Below are positions 16,932-25,645 of a stretch of DNA of 56,558 nt, one piece after another. How positions within the stretch are numbered: position 1 is the first letter of the stretch; every line of letters starts with the position of its first letter. The notes beneath the pieces were generated by a model. It searched no databases. It had not been told where the DNA came from and saw only the letters and a list, made by a program, of their open reading frames with translations. A program made the translations under genes and the position numbers. Origin of the DNA: Alphaproteobacteria bacterium UBA6411. GTDB lineage: Bacteria; Pseudomonadota; Alphaproteobacteria; CAAGCB01; CAG-977. The stretch covers positions 1-56,558 of the forward strand of contig DJPN01000016.1 in the NCBI GenBank assembly GCA_002438565.1, given 5' to 3'.

Positions 16932-17558
16932 ATGAAAAAAGCTGAAAACGTCAAAGAATTTGTCGAACAATACGACGCGATGAAAAAAGTCAATCCGAAA
17001 GATTTGTCGTCCGATCAAGACTTGACGATTGCGATTATGAACTTGATTTCAATCGAGGAACACTTGATTTTTTCGGGCGCAAAGACGGGAAAAACGCACT
17101 TTTTCGATTTGATTGAACAAATCCGCGAAATGCGCAAAAACTTGATGCAAAAAATCATTCCGTCTTACGAGGGCGAAGTCTGGTGCATTTCCAAACACTT
17201 GCTGGCGTCCGCCATGCGCTTGATGGAAGTCGGCACGAAACAGCAGAGCTTGAAAAACACCAAGGACGCCTACAGCCTGTTCAATCAAGCCTATGATTTG
17301 TACTGCCTGTTTTGGGGACTGAATATGAACTTGATTGATTCCAAAGACTTGAAATGGGTCGAGGACACCAATTACAAGGAAATCGCCGCCAAAGCGCAGG
17401 AAGTGACAGCAAAAGTCGCCGATACGGATGCCGCATCCGATGCCAAACCTGTCGAACCGTCCGCTGAAACGGAAGAATCCGCCGACGGCGCGCAAGTAAC
17501 AGGCTTTAAAAAGATGAAAAACTTTTTGCGCAAAGCGATTGATTGCTGCATTGAATAA
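16932..17558 (+). CDS. Uncharacterised helical cytosolic protein
   Basis: I do not recognise this 208-residue protein. It has no signal peptide and no membrane segment. Residues 1-150 look like an all-helical domain (EEHLIFSGAKTGKTHFFDLI, MRKNLMQKI, WCISKHLLASAMRLME), followed by an Ala/Glu/Thr/Ser-rich acidic linker and a basic tail FKKMKNFLRKAIDCCIE. AAGGAGAAG precedes the ATG. The terminator behind it closes a two-gene operon with the membrane protein at 16411, which suggests a joint function. Confidence 0.7.
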   Translation: MKKAENVKEFVEQYDAMKKVNPKDLSSDQDLTIAIMNLISIEEHLIFSGAKTGKTHFFDLIEQIREMRKNLMQKIIPSYEGEVWCISKHLLASAMRLMEVGTKQQSLKNTKDAYSLFNQAYDLYCLFWGLNMNLIDSKDLKWVEDTNYKEIAAKAQEVTAKVADTDAASDAKPVEPSAETEESADGAQVTGFKKMKNFLRKAIDCCIE

Positions 17559-17572
17559 AAGTTTTTAGCCGG

Positions 17573-17605
17573 ACAGCCCGACGGATATTCCTGTCGGGCT
17601 GTTTT
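17573..17605 (+). terminator. Intrinsic terminator after the two-gene operon
   Basis: ACAGCCCGAC at 17573-17582 pairs perfectly with GTCGGGCTGT at 17593-17602 around a ten-base loop, followed by TTTT. Confidence 0.85.
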
Positions 17606-17684
17606 GGGTTACGTCGAAATATCTGCCGCAAATTGCATAGTTTGAAAATTCTAATATTATTTTCCCCCTACGGGTAGTAGCCCC

Positions 17685-17720
17685 GTGAGTTCGATTCCGG
17701 TCAAAAATATCCCCGGCGAG
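17685..17720. repeat. tRNA T-arm-like fragments
   Basis: GTGAGTTCGATTC at 17685-17697 is identical, in inverted orientation, to the T-arm of the tRNA-Arg (17868-17880). TCCCCGGCGAG at 17710-17720 is a direct copy of 17858-17868, the 3' acceptor side of the same tRNA. They lie 12 bases apart and do not form a complete tRNA. They may be remnants of a duplicated tRNA end. Confidence 0.5.
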
Positions 17721-17727
17721 GATGTTC

Positions 17728-17800
17728 GGGGCTGTCGCCCCTCATCGCTTCGCGACCGCCCTGGCGGGCGTCGTCGCCTGCGGCGACCGAACTCCGTTCG
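17728..17800. repeat. Cluster of five consecutive short GC-rich palindromes
   Basis: Five perfect mini-hairpins follow one another: GGGGC/GCCCC (17728-17741), TCGC/GCGA (17745-17755), CCGCC/GGCGG (17756-17767), GTCGCC/GGCGAC (17773-17787) and CGAAC/GTTCG (17788-17800), each with a two- to four-base loop. The block sits between tRNA-like fragments and the tRNA terminator and has no U tract, so it does not look like a terminator. It resembles a REP-type interspersed element, but no second copy is visible in this window. Confidence 0.6.
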
Positions 17801-17817
17801 CTTCTCGCCGACTAACA

Positions 17818-17850
17818 ACCAAAAAAAATCACCCTATTAGGGTGATTTTT
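17818..17850 (-). terminator. Terminator of tRNA-Arg
   Basis: AAAAATCACCCT at 17824-17835 pairs with AGGGTGATTTTT at 17839-17850 around ATT. On the minus strand the stem is followed by a T run (17818-17823), just downstream of the tRNA 3' end. Confidence 0.85.
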
Positions 17851-17852
17851 CT

Positions 17853-17929
17853 TGGTGTCCCCGGCGAGAATCGAACTCACAGCCCCCGGTTTAGGAAACC
17901 GATGCTCTATCCGGTTGAGCTACGGGGAC
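17853..17929 (-). tRNA. tRNA-Arg (anticodon CCT)
   Basis: Read on the minus strand, the sequence begins GTCCCCGTAGCTC, has an anticodon loop TCCTAAA flanked by a CGGTT/AACCG stem, a T-arm with GTTCGATTC, and closes the acceptor stem with CGGGGAC plus discriminator A. The CCA is encoded (17853-17855). The anticodon CCT reads AGG, a rare arginine codon in these genes. It stands alone with its own terminator. Confidence 0.95.
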
Positions 17930-17941
17930 AGGCAAAGGTTA

Positions 17942-18691
17942 TTACAGCACGTGTCCCAAGAAGTAGGGCAGCTGCGCGCGCCACGCGGGCCAATCGTGCG
18001 GGACGTCGTGTCCCCAATAATCAACCCAAGCGGGAATGTTTTTGGCGCGCAGAATGTCGTCCATGACATGCGTGTCGTGCAAACATTCGTTTTCCCACGC
18101 GCCCTGTCCGACCGACAGGATAATCTGCGAATGGCGGTACTGATGCAACAGTTCCTTGTCGTTCAAATTCGGCAGGTATTCCATCGGGGAATTGAAATAA
18201 ATTCCGTCTTCCGCGCAATCATCGCCAAAGAACGAGCGACAGCTGTACAACCCGCTTTGCGCAATCACGGCGTCAAACAGGTCGGGGCGGCGGAAAAAGA
18301 AGTTCGCGGCGTGCAAAGCACCCATTGAACAGCCCGTCGTCATCATGCCGCCCGCGCGGAAATTGCTGCCCATCGCATTGATGTCCAACGCCCACGGAAC
18401 GACTTCTTCGCAGACATAGCTGAAGTATTGTTCAAAGCGGTGCAGACGGTCGCCGGGCCATCCGCTGTTGACGAACGTTTCCCAGTCCAGCCCGTCCACG
18501 CAGAAAAATTGCGCCTTGCCTTCTTCGATAAAGCCCGACGCGACGTCAATCATGCCGAAGCCTTCATATTCGTAAAAGCGTCCGCACTGCGACGGGAAAA
18601 CCAAAATCGGCTTTCCCGCGTGTCCGTAGACTTTCAGCTCCATGTGCCGCCCCAGATTGGGGCTGTATTCGTTGTAATATTCGATTTTCAT
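17942..18691 (-). CDS. Alpha/beta-hydrolase esterase (esterase D-like)
   Basis: The 249-residue protein has the nucleophile elbow GCSMGA with Ser at residue 122, an acid region and a C-terminal His in WGHDVPHDW, giving a complete hydrolase triad. It fits the esterase/putative-esterase family whose members cleave small esters. There is no signal peptide. It starts directly after the stop of the ATP-grasp gene with no intergenic base, so the two are translationally coupled and probably act on one small-molecule pathway. The substrate is unknown. Confidence 0.85.
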   Translation of the reverse strand: MKIEYYNEYSPNLGRHMELKVYGHAGKPILVFPSQCGRFYEYEGFGMIDVASGFIEEGKAQFFCVDGLDWETFVNSGWPGDRLHRFEQYFSYVCEEVVPWALDINAMGSNFRAGGMMTTGCSMGALHAANFFFRRPDLFDAVIAQSGLYSCRSFFGDDCAEDGIYFNSPMEYLPNLNDKELLHQYRHSQIILSVGQGAWENECLHDTHVMDDILRAKNIPAWVDYWGHDVPHDWPAWRAQLPYFLGHVL

Positions 18692-19876
18692 TTAGCACTT
18701 TTCCTGAACAAAGCGGATGATTTCGTCGGCTTCTTCCTGCGTTTTGGCGCGCATCAGGTACATGTGATCGCCCATCACCGCGGAAAAGATTTCGTCGACT
18801 TCGTTGTACTGCATCAGCTGGTCGGGATACTTTTCCAGAATTTCTTCGTGCGTGTGAACGTAGTTGAAGCGGTTTTTGCGCGCGACGTAAATGCCGATGT
18901 ATTTCTTTTCGGTCGGCTGATACAGTCTGTCATGGACAATCATATCCGCATACATCTGATAAACGTCCGTGTCGTGTTCGTAGTTCATCAGTTCGGGCAT
19001 GCAGCCGCCTGGCGGACGCATGTTGACTTCCAAAGCGACGTAGTCGCCCTTTTTGCCCAAGCCTTTTTTGTCTTCGTACAATTTGAAGAATTCAAAGTGG
19101 AAGAAGCGCGCGGACGTGTCGAACGATTTCAAAACGGCGCGTCCCGCTTTTTCCAGTGCGGGGTCGATTTTCAAAACGGAATAATAGCGCAAATCGTCGC
19201 CTTCGTTGACCGTTTCGGCAACGTTTTCGGGGAAGATGTGGCTGGTCATGAAAATCGGTTCGTTTTCATAGTTCGTAATGCCGTCAAACGTAACAATCAA
19301 TCCGTTGACAAATTCTTCCATGACATAAGGAACGGTCGGATAGTTGTCGTAGAAGCGGTTGAATTCTTCGTCGTTTTTAATCGAATACGACGCATAAGCG
19401 CCGACGCCGATGTCGGGTTTGACAAACACGGGATAGCCGACTTCCTTGACGAATTTCGCGCCTTCCTCTCGGGTGGTTACGCAATGGCAGCGGGCGGAGG
19501 GAACGCCAGCGCGTTCAAAGTGGTTTTTCATCAAGTATTTGCGTTTGCTTTCCAAGACTTCGGGATAGCGCGTTCCCTGAATGTTGAAGTCGGTGCGCAG
19601 TTTCGCGTCCAGTTCCAGCCAATATTCGTTGAACGATTCCAAGCGGTCGATGCGGCCGTATTTGTGGGTGAAGAAAGCGACGGCGCGCATGACTTCGTCG
19701 TAGTTTTCCATATTGTCGACGCGGTAATACTCCGTCAGCGCGTTTTTCAGTTCCGGTGTCAGGGAATCATAGGACGCATCCGCAATTCCCAGAACGTTTA
19801 CGCCCATTTTTTTCAAGCGGTCCGCAAAATTCACATAGTGCGACGGAAAATGCGGCGAAATAAAAACGAAATTCAC
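18692..19876 (-). CDS. ATP-grasp domain carboxylate-amine/thiol ligase-like protein
   Basis: The 394-residue protein has an N-terminal Rossmann-like region (MNFVFISPHFPSHYVNFADR) and an ATP-grasp domain over about residues 110-330: YPVFVKPDIGVGAY contributes the ATP-binding lysine and EVNMRPPGGCMPELMNYEHD the metal-binding end. ATP-grasp enzymes activate a carboxylate as acyl-phosphate for attack by an amine or thiol; the actual substrate is not evident. It starts with GTG at 19876 behind AAGGAGCC and is the upstream member of an operon with the esterase. Confidence 0.85.
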   Translation of the reverse strand: MNFVFISPHFPSHYVNFADRLKKMGVNVLGIADASYDSLTPELKNALTEYYRVDNMENYDEVMRAVAFFTHKYGRIDRLESFNEYWLELDAKLRTDFNIQGTRYPEVLESKRKYLMKNHFERAGVPSARCHCVTTREEGAKFVKEVGYPVFVKPDIGVGAYASYSIKNDEEFNRFYDNYPTVPYVMEEFVNGLIVTFDGITNYENEPIFMTSHIFPENVAETVNEGDDLRYYSVLKIDPALEKAGRAVLKSFDTSARFFHFEFFKLYEDKKGLGKKGDYVALEVNMRPPGGCMPELMNYEHDTDVYQMYADMIVHDRLYQPTEKKYIGIYVARKNRFNYVHTHEEILEKYPDQLMQYNEVDEIFSAVMGDHMYLMRAKTQEEADEIIRFVQEKC

Positions 19877-20087
19877 TTTTTTAGGCTCCTTGCCCGATGT
19901 TTTTCTGTTTTTTGAACCGTAGTTTTTTGTTTGGTTTCAGTCAGATTTTTGTATCCGTAAGTTTTGGTCTTCGGATATCTGCCAAAATGGCAAGCAAACA
20001 GCCGTTTGTCAAATCATTTTTGTATTTTCTTTATCTTAAAGAACGGCTATAAACGAATCACCGTTTCAAAACAGAAAGGATTTTAAA

Positions 20088-20960
20088 ATGACCGTCCGCA
20101 TCCGCAAAGCCGTTTTCCCCGTCGGGGGCTTGGGAACCCGCTTTCTGCCCGCGACCAAAGCCATGCCTAAGGAAATGCTGCCCGTCGTCGACAAACCGCT
20201 GATTCAGTACGCGGTCGAGGAGGCGCGCGCCGCCGGAATCGAACACTTCATTTTCGTCACAGGACACGGCAAAACCGCGATTGAAGACCACTTCGATTCC
20301 AACACGGCTTTGGAAAAACTGCTGGAAAGGGACGGTAAAGCGGATTTGCTGGCTTTTTTAAGGGACAGCACGCTGGAATCGGGCAAAATCTCGTACACCC
20401 GCCAAAGCGAACCCAAAGGGTTGGGGCATGCGGTTTGGTGCGCTCGCGACCTTATCGGCGACGAACCGTTTGCGGTGCTGCTGCCCGACGATATTTTTCA
20501 TTGCAAAACGCCGTGTTTGAAACAGCTGGTTGACGCGTATCCGTCGGTCGGCGGCAACATCGTGGCGGTGCAGGATGTCCCGCTTGAACACACGTCGCGC
20601 TACGGCATTTTAAAGGTCGAAAGCGACGACGGGCATTTAATCAAAGCCAACGGCATGGTCGAAAAACCCGCGCCCGAAGCCGCGCCGTCGCGGTGCGCCG
20701 TGTCGGGACGCTACATCCTGTCGCCCGAAGTGCTGCATGAACTCGACCACCAGAAAACGGGCGTCAAGGGCGAAATCCAGCTGACGGACGCGATTGCGGC
20801 GACAATCGGTGCGGTGCCTTTGCACGGCTTCCGCTACGAGGGGCGGCGGTTCGACTGCGGCAACAAAATCGGCTTTTTGATGGCGAATATCGAATACGCG
20901 CTTGACAGACCCGATTTGGCGGACGATTTTAAAGCCGCTTTGAAAACCCTGCCGTTATAA
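20088..20960 (+). CDS. galU: GalU, UTP-glucose-1-phosphate uridylyltransferase
   Basis: The 290-residue nucleotidyltransferase begins with the family signature AVFPVGGLGTRFLPATKAMPKEMLPVVDKP (written here across residues 6-35) and contains the GLGHAVWCA and later Mg-binding segments of GalU. It makes UDP-glucose for LPS, exopolysaccharide and glycolipid synthesis. AAAGGA precedes the ATG at 20088. It is followed by an MFS transporter 12 bases later, so the two may be co-transcribed. Confidence 0.96.
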   Translation: MTVRIRKAVFPVGGLGTRFLPATKAMPKEMLPVVDKPLIQYAVEEARAAGIEHFIFVTGHGKTAIEDHFDSNTALEKLLERDGKADLLAFLRDSTLESGKISYTRQSEPKGLGHAVWCARDLIGDEPFAVLLPDDIFHCKTPCLKQLVDAYPSVGGNIVAVQDVPLEHTSRYGILKVESDDGHLIKANGMVEKPAPEAAPSRCAVSGRYILSPEVLHELDHQKTGVKGEIQLTDAIAATIGAVPLHGFRYEGRRFDCGNKIGFLMANIEYALDRPDLADDFKAALKTLPL

Positions 20961-20972
20961 GGACTGCGTAAA

Positions 20973-22142
20973 ATGTCGTTTTTTTCAAACAAACAGCTGA
21001 ACTATCTGAACGTTCATTACGGACTGCGCGCGATGGGCTGGGAAATGTGTTCCATGTTCACGCTGGCGTATTTGTACAAACAGGGACTGAGTTTGACGCT
21101 GACGTTCCTTGTTTACGCCGCCGTGCTGTTTTCCCGCACACTGACCCGTCCGATAGCCATGCACTTTTGTTTGAAAAAAGGCGTTCATTGGACGCTGACC
21201 GTTGGCACTATCGCTTTCGCTTTGCGCTATCCCGCGATGCTGCCGATTGACGGGCTGACGTGGCATTTGATTCCGTTCATCGTGATTTCGGGACTGGCGG
21301 ACGTGCTGTATTGGGTGTCGTATCACAACTATTTCGCCTCTATCGGCGACGAAAAGGACCGCGGGTCGAGCGTCGGCGTGCGCGACGCGATTGCGACCGT
21401 TGTTGCGGTCATCGGACCTTTGGTCGGCGGCATGCTGCTGTCGATTGACAAGTTCTACGCCTTTATGATGCCGTTTGTGCTGACGCTGATTGCGGCGATT
21501 CCTTTGCTGAAAACGCCGTCTTTGCCTTTGCCGAAGCCCGCGACGCACGAAGAACGCAAAAACATCGACCATTTCGGCTTTGTCGTTTTCATCGGCGACG
21601 GACTGTTTTATCAGGCGGGGTCGATTTGGCCGCTTATCGTTTTTATGCTGCTGGGCGAAAGCTATCAAAACTTCGGCTTCATCCTTGCTTTGGCGGCGTT
21701 TTTCCGCGCGCTGGGTTCAATGGTGTTCGGCAGATTGATTGACAAAGGCAAAGGACGGCAGATTTGCTACATCGGCTACGGCATGCACATCGTCATTTTG
21801 ACGGTGCGCGGATTTTTCGCCTATTCCGTTCCCGCCGTGATTGCCTGTGACTTTTTTGCCGCGATTGCGTATTGCTTTTCCATGACGGGATTGATGACCG
21901 CCGTTTACAACGCGACAAAGCGCGCGTCGCATCCGCTGTATTTCACCTACTATACGGAATTGGGCTGGGACGTCGGCGCGGTGTCGTCAATGCTGTTGGC
22001 CGCCGCAATCGTCGGTGCGGGCTTCAACGTGCGCTGGGGGCTGGCTTTGTCGATTGCGGGCGCTGTTCTGTCCGTCGCGACGCTGGCGCATTGGTACACC
22101 CGCGAACGCAAACGGCGCAAGGCGGAACTGGCGGCGGCTTAA
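20973..22142 (+). CDS. MFS transporter of unknown substrate
   Basis: The 389-residue protein has about 12 hydrophobic helices, a central cytoplasmic loop around residues 180-200 (LPKPATHEERKN), and a loop-2/3 region SIGDEKDRGSSVGVRDA between helices, consistent with a major facilitator. It lies 12 bases behind galU with AAGGACTG before the ATG. The stop overlaps the stop of the convergent RDD gene by four bases (TTAA). Substrate and direction of transport cannot be read from the sequence. Confidence 0.85.
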   Translation: MSFFSNKQLNYLNVHYGLRAMGWEMCSMFTLAYLYKQGLSLTLTFLVYAAVLFSRTLTRPIAMHFCLKKGVHWTLTVGTIAFALRYPAMLPIDGLTWHLIPFIVISGLADVLYWVSYHNYFASIGDEKDRGSSVGVRDAIATVVAVIGPLVGGMLLSIDKFYAFMMPFVLTLIAAIPLLKTPSLPLPKPATHEERKNIDHFGFVVFIGDGLFYQAGSIWPLIVFMLLGESYQNFGFILALAAFFRALGSMVFGRLIDKGKGRQICYIGYGMHIVILTVRGFFAYSVPAVIACDFFAAIAYCFSMTGLMTAVYNATKRASHPLYFTYYTELGWDVGAVSSMLLAAAIVGAGFNVRWGLALSIAGAVLSVATLAHWYTRERKRRKAELAAA

Positions 22143-23047
22143 TCCGTTCCGACAAGATAGGCTTCCAACTGCGACATATAAGCTTCACGCAAGGCGGCGG
22201 GGTCTTGCGAGGTTTCCATTTCGGCGAACAGCTTTTCAAACAAGCTGAGACGGATGCTTTCGGCAAAGAAAAAACGGTTTGTCATATCGCGGTATGCGCT
22301 CAGTTCCGCCAGATACGGCAGACGCAGCTGTTCCGACGGCAAAGCGGAAATCCGCCCTTCGATTTCGTCGTAAACGGCAGTGGCTTCACGGCGTTTTTCG
22401 GCGATTAAAGCTTGGAACCTCTCCAGTTTCAATCGTGCTTCGCGCGGTTTTTCGACGGCTTCGGGCGACAGGGTTTCGACAATCAAGGGGCGCAAAGTTT
22501 CCAAATACGCCTGTTCCAACCCTTCGTACGTTTCCTGCAAGTGCAGTTCGCGGTCAAGCGCGTGACGCACGGTCATGGAACTGCCAAACAGCAAAAACGC
22601 GTAAAAACCGACGGCAAGGATTTTGGTGAAAACGCCCGTTTTGCACGCTTCGGATTCCGTTTTAGCCCAAATGTCCCACGGCGTTTTGCGCCGCTTGATT
22701 AAAACAACGAAAGCAACTGCGGGCGCAATCAGCGACACGGCGGGTAAAAACGCGCCCATGCCCAAAACAAAAACGCCGCAAGACCGCTTGAGCGCTTGGG
22801 AAAAACGCAAAGAGCCGTCGACGGAAACAATGCGAAGACCGAACAGCTTTTTGCCGACAGTCGCGCCGAACCTGCACAGCAGCGCGGCTTCAATCAAGGG
22901 ATAGACTGCAAACGACAGGTAAAACAAACTGGACGGGGACGCAAAATTCCCCAATTCAAACGACAGGGCGAACGCGGTTGCAATCCCCCATATCATATAA
23001 TCTGTAAAACGCGCCAAACAGCGGCGAAACGGAAAAACGGGCGTCAT
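22139..23047 (-). CDS. RDD-family membrane protein with a C-terminal helical domain
   Basis: From the ATG at 23047, behind AAAGGATACC, the product is 302 residues. Residues 5-120 form an RDD domain: RRCLARFTDYMIWG carries the R-D, followed by FGATVGKKLFGLRIVSVDG, a family hallmark, with three to four membrane helices. A further membrane helix near residue 140-160 leads to a C-terminal charged helical region (about 165-302) that is not part of the RDD family. RDD proteins are membrane proteins of varied or unknown function. An upstream in-frame ATG at 23140 would add 31 non-hydrophobic residues; I reject it. Confidence 0.82.
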   Translation of the reverse strand: MTPVFPFRRCLARFTDYMIWGIATAFALSFELGNFASPSSLFYLSFAVYPLIEAALLCRFGATVGKKLFGLRIVSVDGSLRFSQALKRSCGVFVLGMGAFLPAVSLIAPAVAFVVLIKRRKTPWDIWAKTESEACKTGVFTKILAVGFYAFLLFGSSMTVRHALDRELHLQETYEGLEQAYLETLRPLIVETLSPEAVEKPREARLKLERFQALIAEKRREATAVYDEIEGRISALPSEQLRLPYLAELSAYRDMTNRFFFAESIRLSLFEKLFAEMETSQDPAALREAYMSQLEAYLVGTD

Positions 23048-23183
23048 TGTCGGTATCCTTTCTGTTTTAAAAATAGCACCGCCAATGTCTTTTGACAAAC
23101 GGGAATTTGTTTCTTTTGGCGAAAACGCAAGGGATTTCAAACAAACATTTCAGAAAAAAAATGGCAATTTGTCCAAAAATTCA

Positions 23184-23212
23184 TTGACAGAAGCGGGGAA
23201 AAGTTCCATTAT
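23184..23212 (+). promoter_or_regulatory. Promoter of the 780-residue HExxH protein
   Basis: A perfect TTGACA at 23184-23189 and CATTAT at 23207-23212 are separated by 17 bases. The predicted start of transcription near 23219 is about 35 bases before the ATG at 23254. It is the best -35 box seen in the window. Confidence 0.6.
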
Positions 23213-23253
23213 CCGACTATAAAAACACTTGAATCGACACGATAGGAGTCGTT

Positions 23254-25596
23254 ATGGCTGAAGAAATCAAAACCGAAGAAAAACAGTCTTTGTATCAAAA
23301 GTTTATGAAAGCCGGCAAAATCACCGTTTTTGAAAGCGGTTTGGAACGTCCCGACCATTTGCAGGAACGTCCGTTCTTTAATTTGCTGGAAAAGGGCGCC
23401 ACCACTTTCATTGACAAGGGCGACAAACCCGATCAGCTGTATGTCAAGACTCCCGAGGAGCAGGCCGAATCCCCGTATTTGGATACGGAAGCGCACAAGT
23501 TCTTTGAAAACATGGAAAAACGTTTCCGCACGGTTATGCCGGGGGTTACGCTGTTCATCATCGATCCCGACGCGGTTCAAGGGCGCTATCTGATGGATCA
23601 GGAAGCCGACCGTTCGCTGGGCAAATCGCTGTATATGTTCGTTGAGGACAAACTGCAAAAAGCGCAGGCGGGCGACGAACAGACTTTCTTGACCAACGAA
23701 GAAATTTTAAAATCCGTGTCCGACGCGGGCATTACCGACCGCAATCCGTTTTCGATGCGCGCCGCCGTTGCGCCGACGATGGACAACATGGCGGGCTTGG
23801 GCAACGTGAACCTGGTTGTCGGCGACAACCCCGACGCAATGAGCGCCAATGTTCTGGATATGGTTCTGGGGGCGGAGGAGCGCCGCCAGAAGGAAGGCAT
23901 TTCCCGCGACGAATTCCGCCGTTTGGTGCTGTATCATGAATTGGGGCACGCGACCGACCACAACTACGCCTCCGCATACACCACGGTTGAAAAAGTCGTC
24001 GAAAACGAACTGGACAACGTGATGTGCCGCCACCGCACGGAATGTATTGCGGACGCTCACGCCGTTCTGCAGCTGGCGCGCGACTTCGGCGATACGAAGT
24101 GCGCCGCTTTGTGGGGCGACTGCCGCATTGAATACTTGCGCATGTGTGTTGACCGCCGGTTGGAAGACACAAAGTACGATTCCGAATTCATCAAGAAACT
24201 GCGCGATGCGGAAAAGATTTCCCGTGCCGTCAATCCGAACGATCCCGAATCGGAAAAGAAATTCAAAACCTTGATGAACGACCGCCGCGTTGCGAACACT
24301 ATCAAGGATTTGGGTTCGCCTTTGGCCTATCACACCACGGACGTAATTGACGCGACCGTCAAATACGCGCAGGAACATCTGGCGGACGGTTCTTTGCAGA
24401 AAATGTCCGACTTGGAAGTCATCAAACAGGCGCAGGTCATGTCCGAAACCTACGGCTTGACCCGCGAACAGATGGCGAGCATTTCGATTGCCTTGGCGAC
24501 GGGCGACAAACATCCCAAGTACGAACAGATGATGCAGCGCGTCGAGGAATCCCGCGACCGCATGCCGATTCCCAAGAAAGAATTGGAACACGAATACGAA
24601 CTGCAGCGCGAGTTCAACGCCTATCAGGAAGAAGCGGGCTTGGCGCAGGGTTTGGGCTTGCCCGTTCCCGAAGCGACCGTTTTGTCGCCCGATTTGCTGA
24701 ACAAGCTGATTAAAGAACAGAACGACGAAGCCAAATTTCAGCAGAAAGCCGCCGTTTCCGTTCAGAAATACCAGAACAACCTGTTCGGCAAGCTGATTAA
24801 AACAGACTGCACCCGCGAAGACATGCTGGCTTTGCTGAGCAAGGAAAAAGAATCCTTGCGCAAGCAGGGCAAGCGCGAAGACGGAAAAGCCGACAAATAC
24901 GCCGCGCACAAGCTGAAAGTCGTTGACGCCGTCATCGATCAGGCGCCTGCGGTGCAGGCGGGCATTGCCGCGAACAAACGCGTGTCGCAGCAAATCAATT
25001 CGATTAAATCCGACACCGTTGTTTCGGGCGAAGAAGCCGTCGTGCATTTTGTCAAACACGAATTGCGCGCGCAGACGACCATGCAGAAAATTCTGATTGG
25101 CGCCGCAAACCGCGACATGTCGGCGATGACGATGCAGGAACAGGTTGATGCGATGCGCGCCGAAAACAAAGCGTTCGGCAAAGTGCTGGTCAGCGAAAAG
25201 GAAATGCAGATTGCGGCGTTCGCGATTCGCAGCGATAAGGAAACGTGGGCGAAAGTGTCCAAAGACAAATCTTTGGCGGCTTTGGTCGACCAGAAAGCCA
25301 AACAGAAACCGTCCGCGATTTTGGCGGATTACCAAATGGCGGCTTCCAATCCGAACAAGGAAACCATGGTTTCTTTGCTGGAAGAATCTGTCAGCACGCA
25401 CGATGCGGTGGCGCAGAGCATTGTCAATACGCCCGAATTGGCGAGCATGTTCAAAGCCAAAGCGCCGCGTTTGATGGCCGGTTTGAAACGCTTTGACGCG
25501 CAAATCAAACAGGAACAAGCGGCTGAAAAGAAAGCGGCTAAAGCTCCTTTGTCGCCGCTGAACCTCAAAAAGGCTCAGATGAAGCAAAGCCGTTAA
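23254..25596 (+). CDS. Large uncharacterised HExxH protein
   Basis: The 780-residue protein has HELGH at residues 228-232 in the context LYHELGHATDHNYA and, 31 residues on, TECIADAHAVLQL, whose Glu 263 could be the third zinc ligand. This resembles the spacing in the two exported HExxH paralogues at 852 and 1985. There is no signal peptide or membrane helix. The remaining 500 residues are charged and helical with no recognised domain. It has its own promoter and is followed by a terminator, so it is monocistronic. Metallopeptidase activity is inferred from motif only; it might be a cytosolic protease or an effector exported by a non-Sec route. Confidence 0.72.
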   Translation: MAEEIKTEEKQSLYQKFMKAGKITVFESGLERPDHLQERPFFNLLEKGATTFIDKGDKPDQLYVKTPEEQAESPYLDTEAHKFFENMEKRFRTVMPGVTLFIIDPDAVQGRYLMDQEADRSLGKSLYMFVEDKLQKAQAGDEQTFLTNEEILKSVSDAGITDRNPFSMRAAVAPTMDNMAGLGNVNLVVGDNPDAMSANVLDMVLGAEERRQKEGISRDEFRRLVLYHELGHATDHNYASAYTTVEKVVENELDNVMCRHRTECIADAHAVLQLARDFGDTKCAALWGDCRIEYLRMCVDRRLEDTKYDSEFIKKLRDAEKISRAVNPNDPESEKKFKTLMNDRRVANTIKDLGSPLAYHTTDVIDATVKYAQEHLADGSLQKMSDLEVIKQAQVMSETYGLTREQMASISIALATGDKHPKYEQMMQRVEESRDRMPIPKKELEHEYELQREFNAYQEEAGLAQGLGLPVPEATVLSPDLLNKLIKEQNDEAKFQQKAAVSVQKYQNNLFGKLIKTDCTREDMLALLSKEKESLRKQGKREDGKADKYAAHKLKVVDAVIDQAPAVQAGIAANKRVSQQINSIKSDTVVSGEEAVVHFVKHELRAQTTMQKILIGAANRDMSAMTMQEQVDAMRAENKAFGKVLVSEKEMQIAAFAIRSDKETWAKVSKDKSLAALVDQKAKQKPSAILADYQMAASNPNKETMVSLLEESVSTHDAVAQSIVNTPELASMFKAKAPRLMAGLKRFDAQIKQEQAAEKKAAKAPLSPLNLKKAQMKQSR

Positions 25597-25609
25597 GGGT
25601 AAATGAATT

Positions 25610-25645
25610 AAAAAAGCGGACTTCCGAAGAAGCCCGCTTTTTTTA
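25610..25645. terminator. Bidirectional terminator between convergent genes
   Basis: AAAAAAGCGG at 25610-25619 pairs with CCGCTTTTTT at 25634-25643. A-rich and T-rich flanks give a U tract in both directions. The right T run contains the stop codon of the convergent MFS gene. Confidence 0.85.

Noticed and set aside
17722..18066. A plus-strand frame reading across the tRNA-Arg
   Set aside because: It contains the usual false protein (VPGENRTHSPRFRKPMLYP) made by translating the antisense of a tRNA.
23707..25587. A 626-residue minus-strand frame opposite the 780-residue gene
   Set aside because: Antisense shadow with typical Phe/Arg/His-rich composition. The plus-strand gene has a promoter, a purine-rich leader and an HExxH motif.
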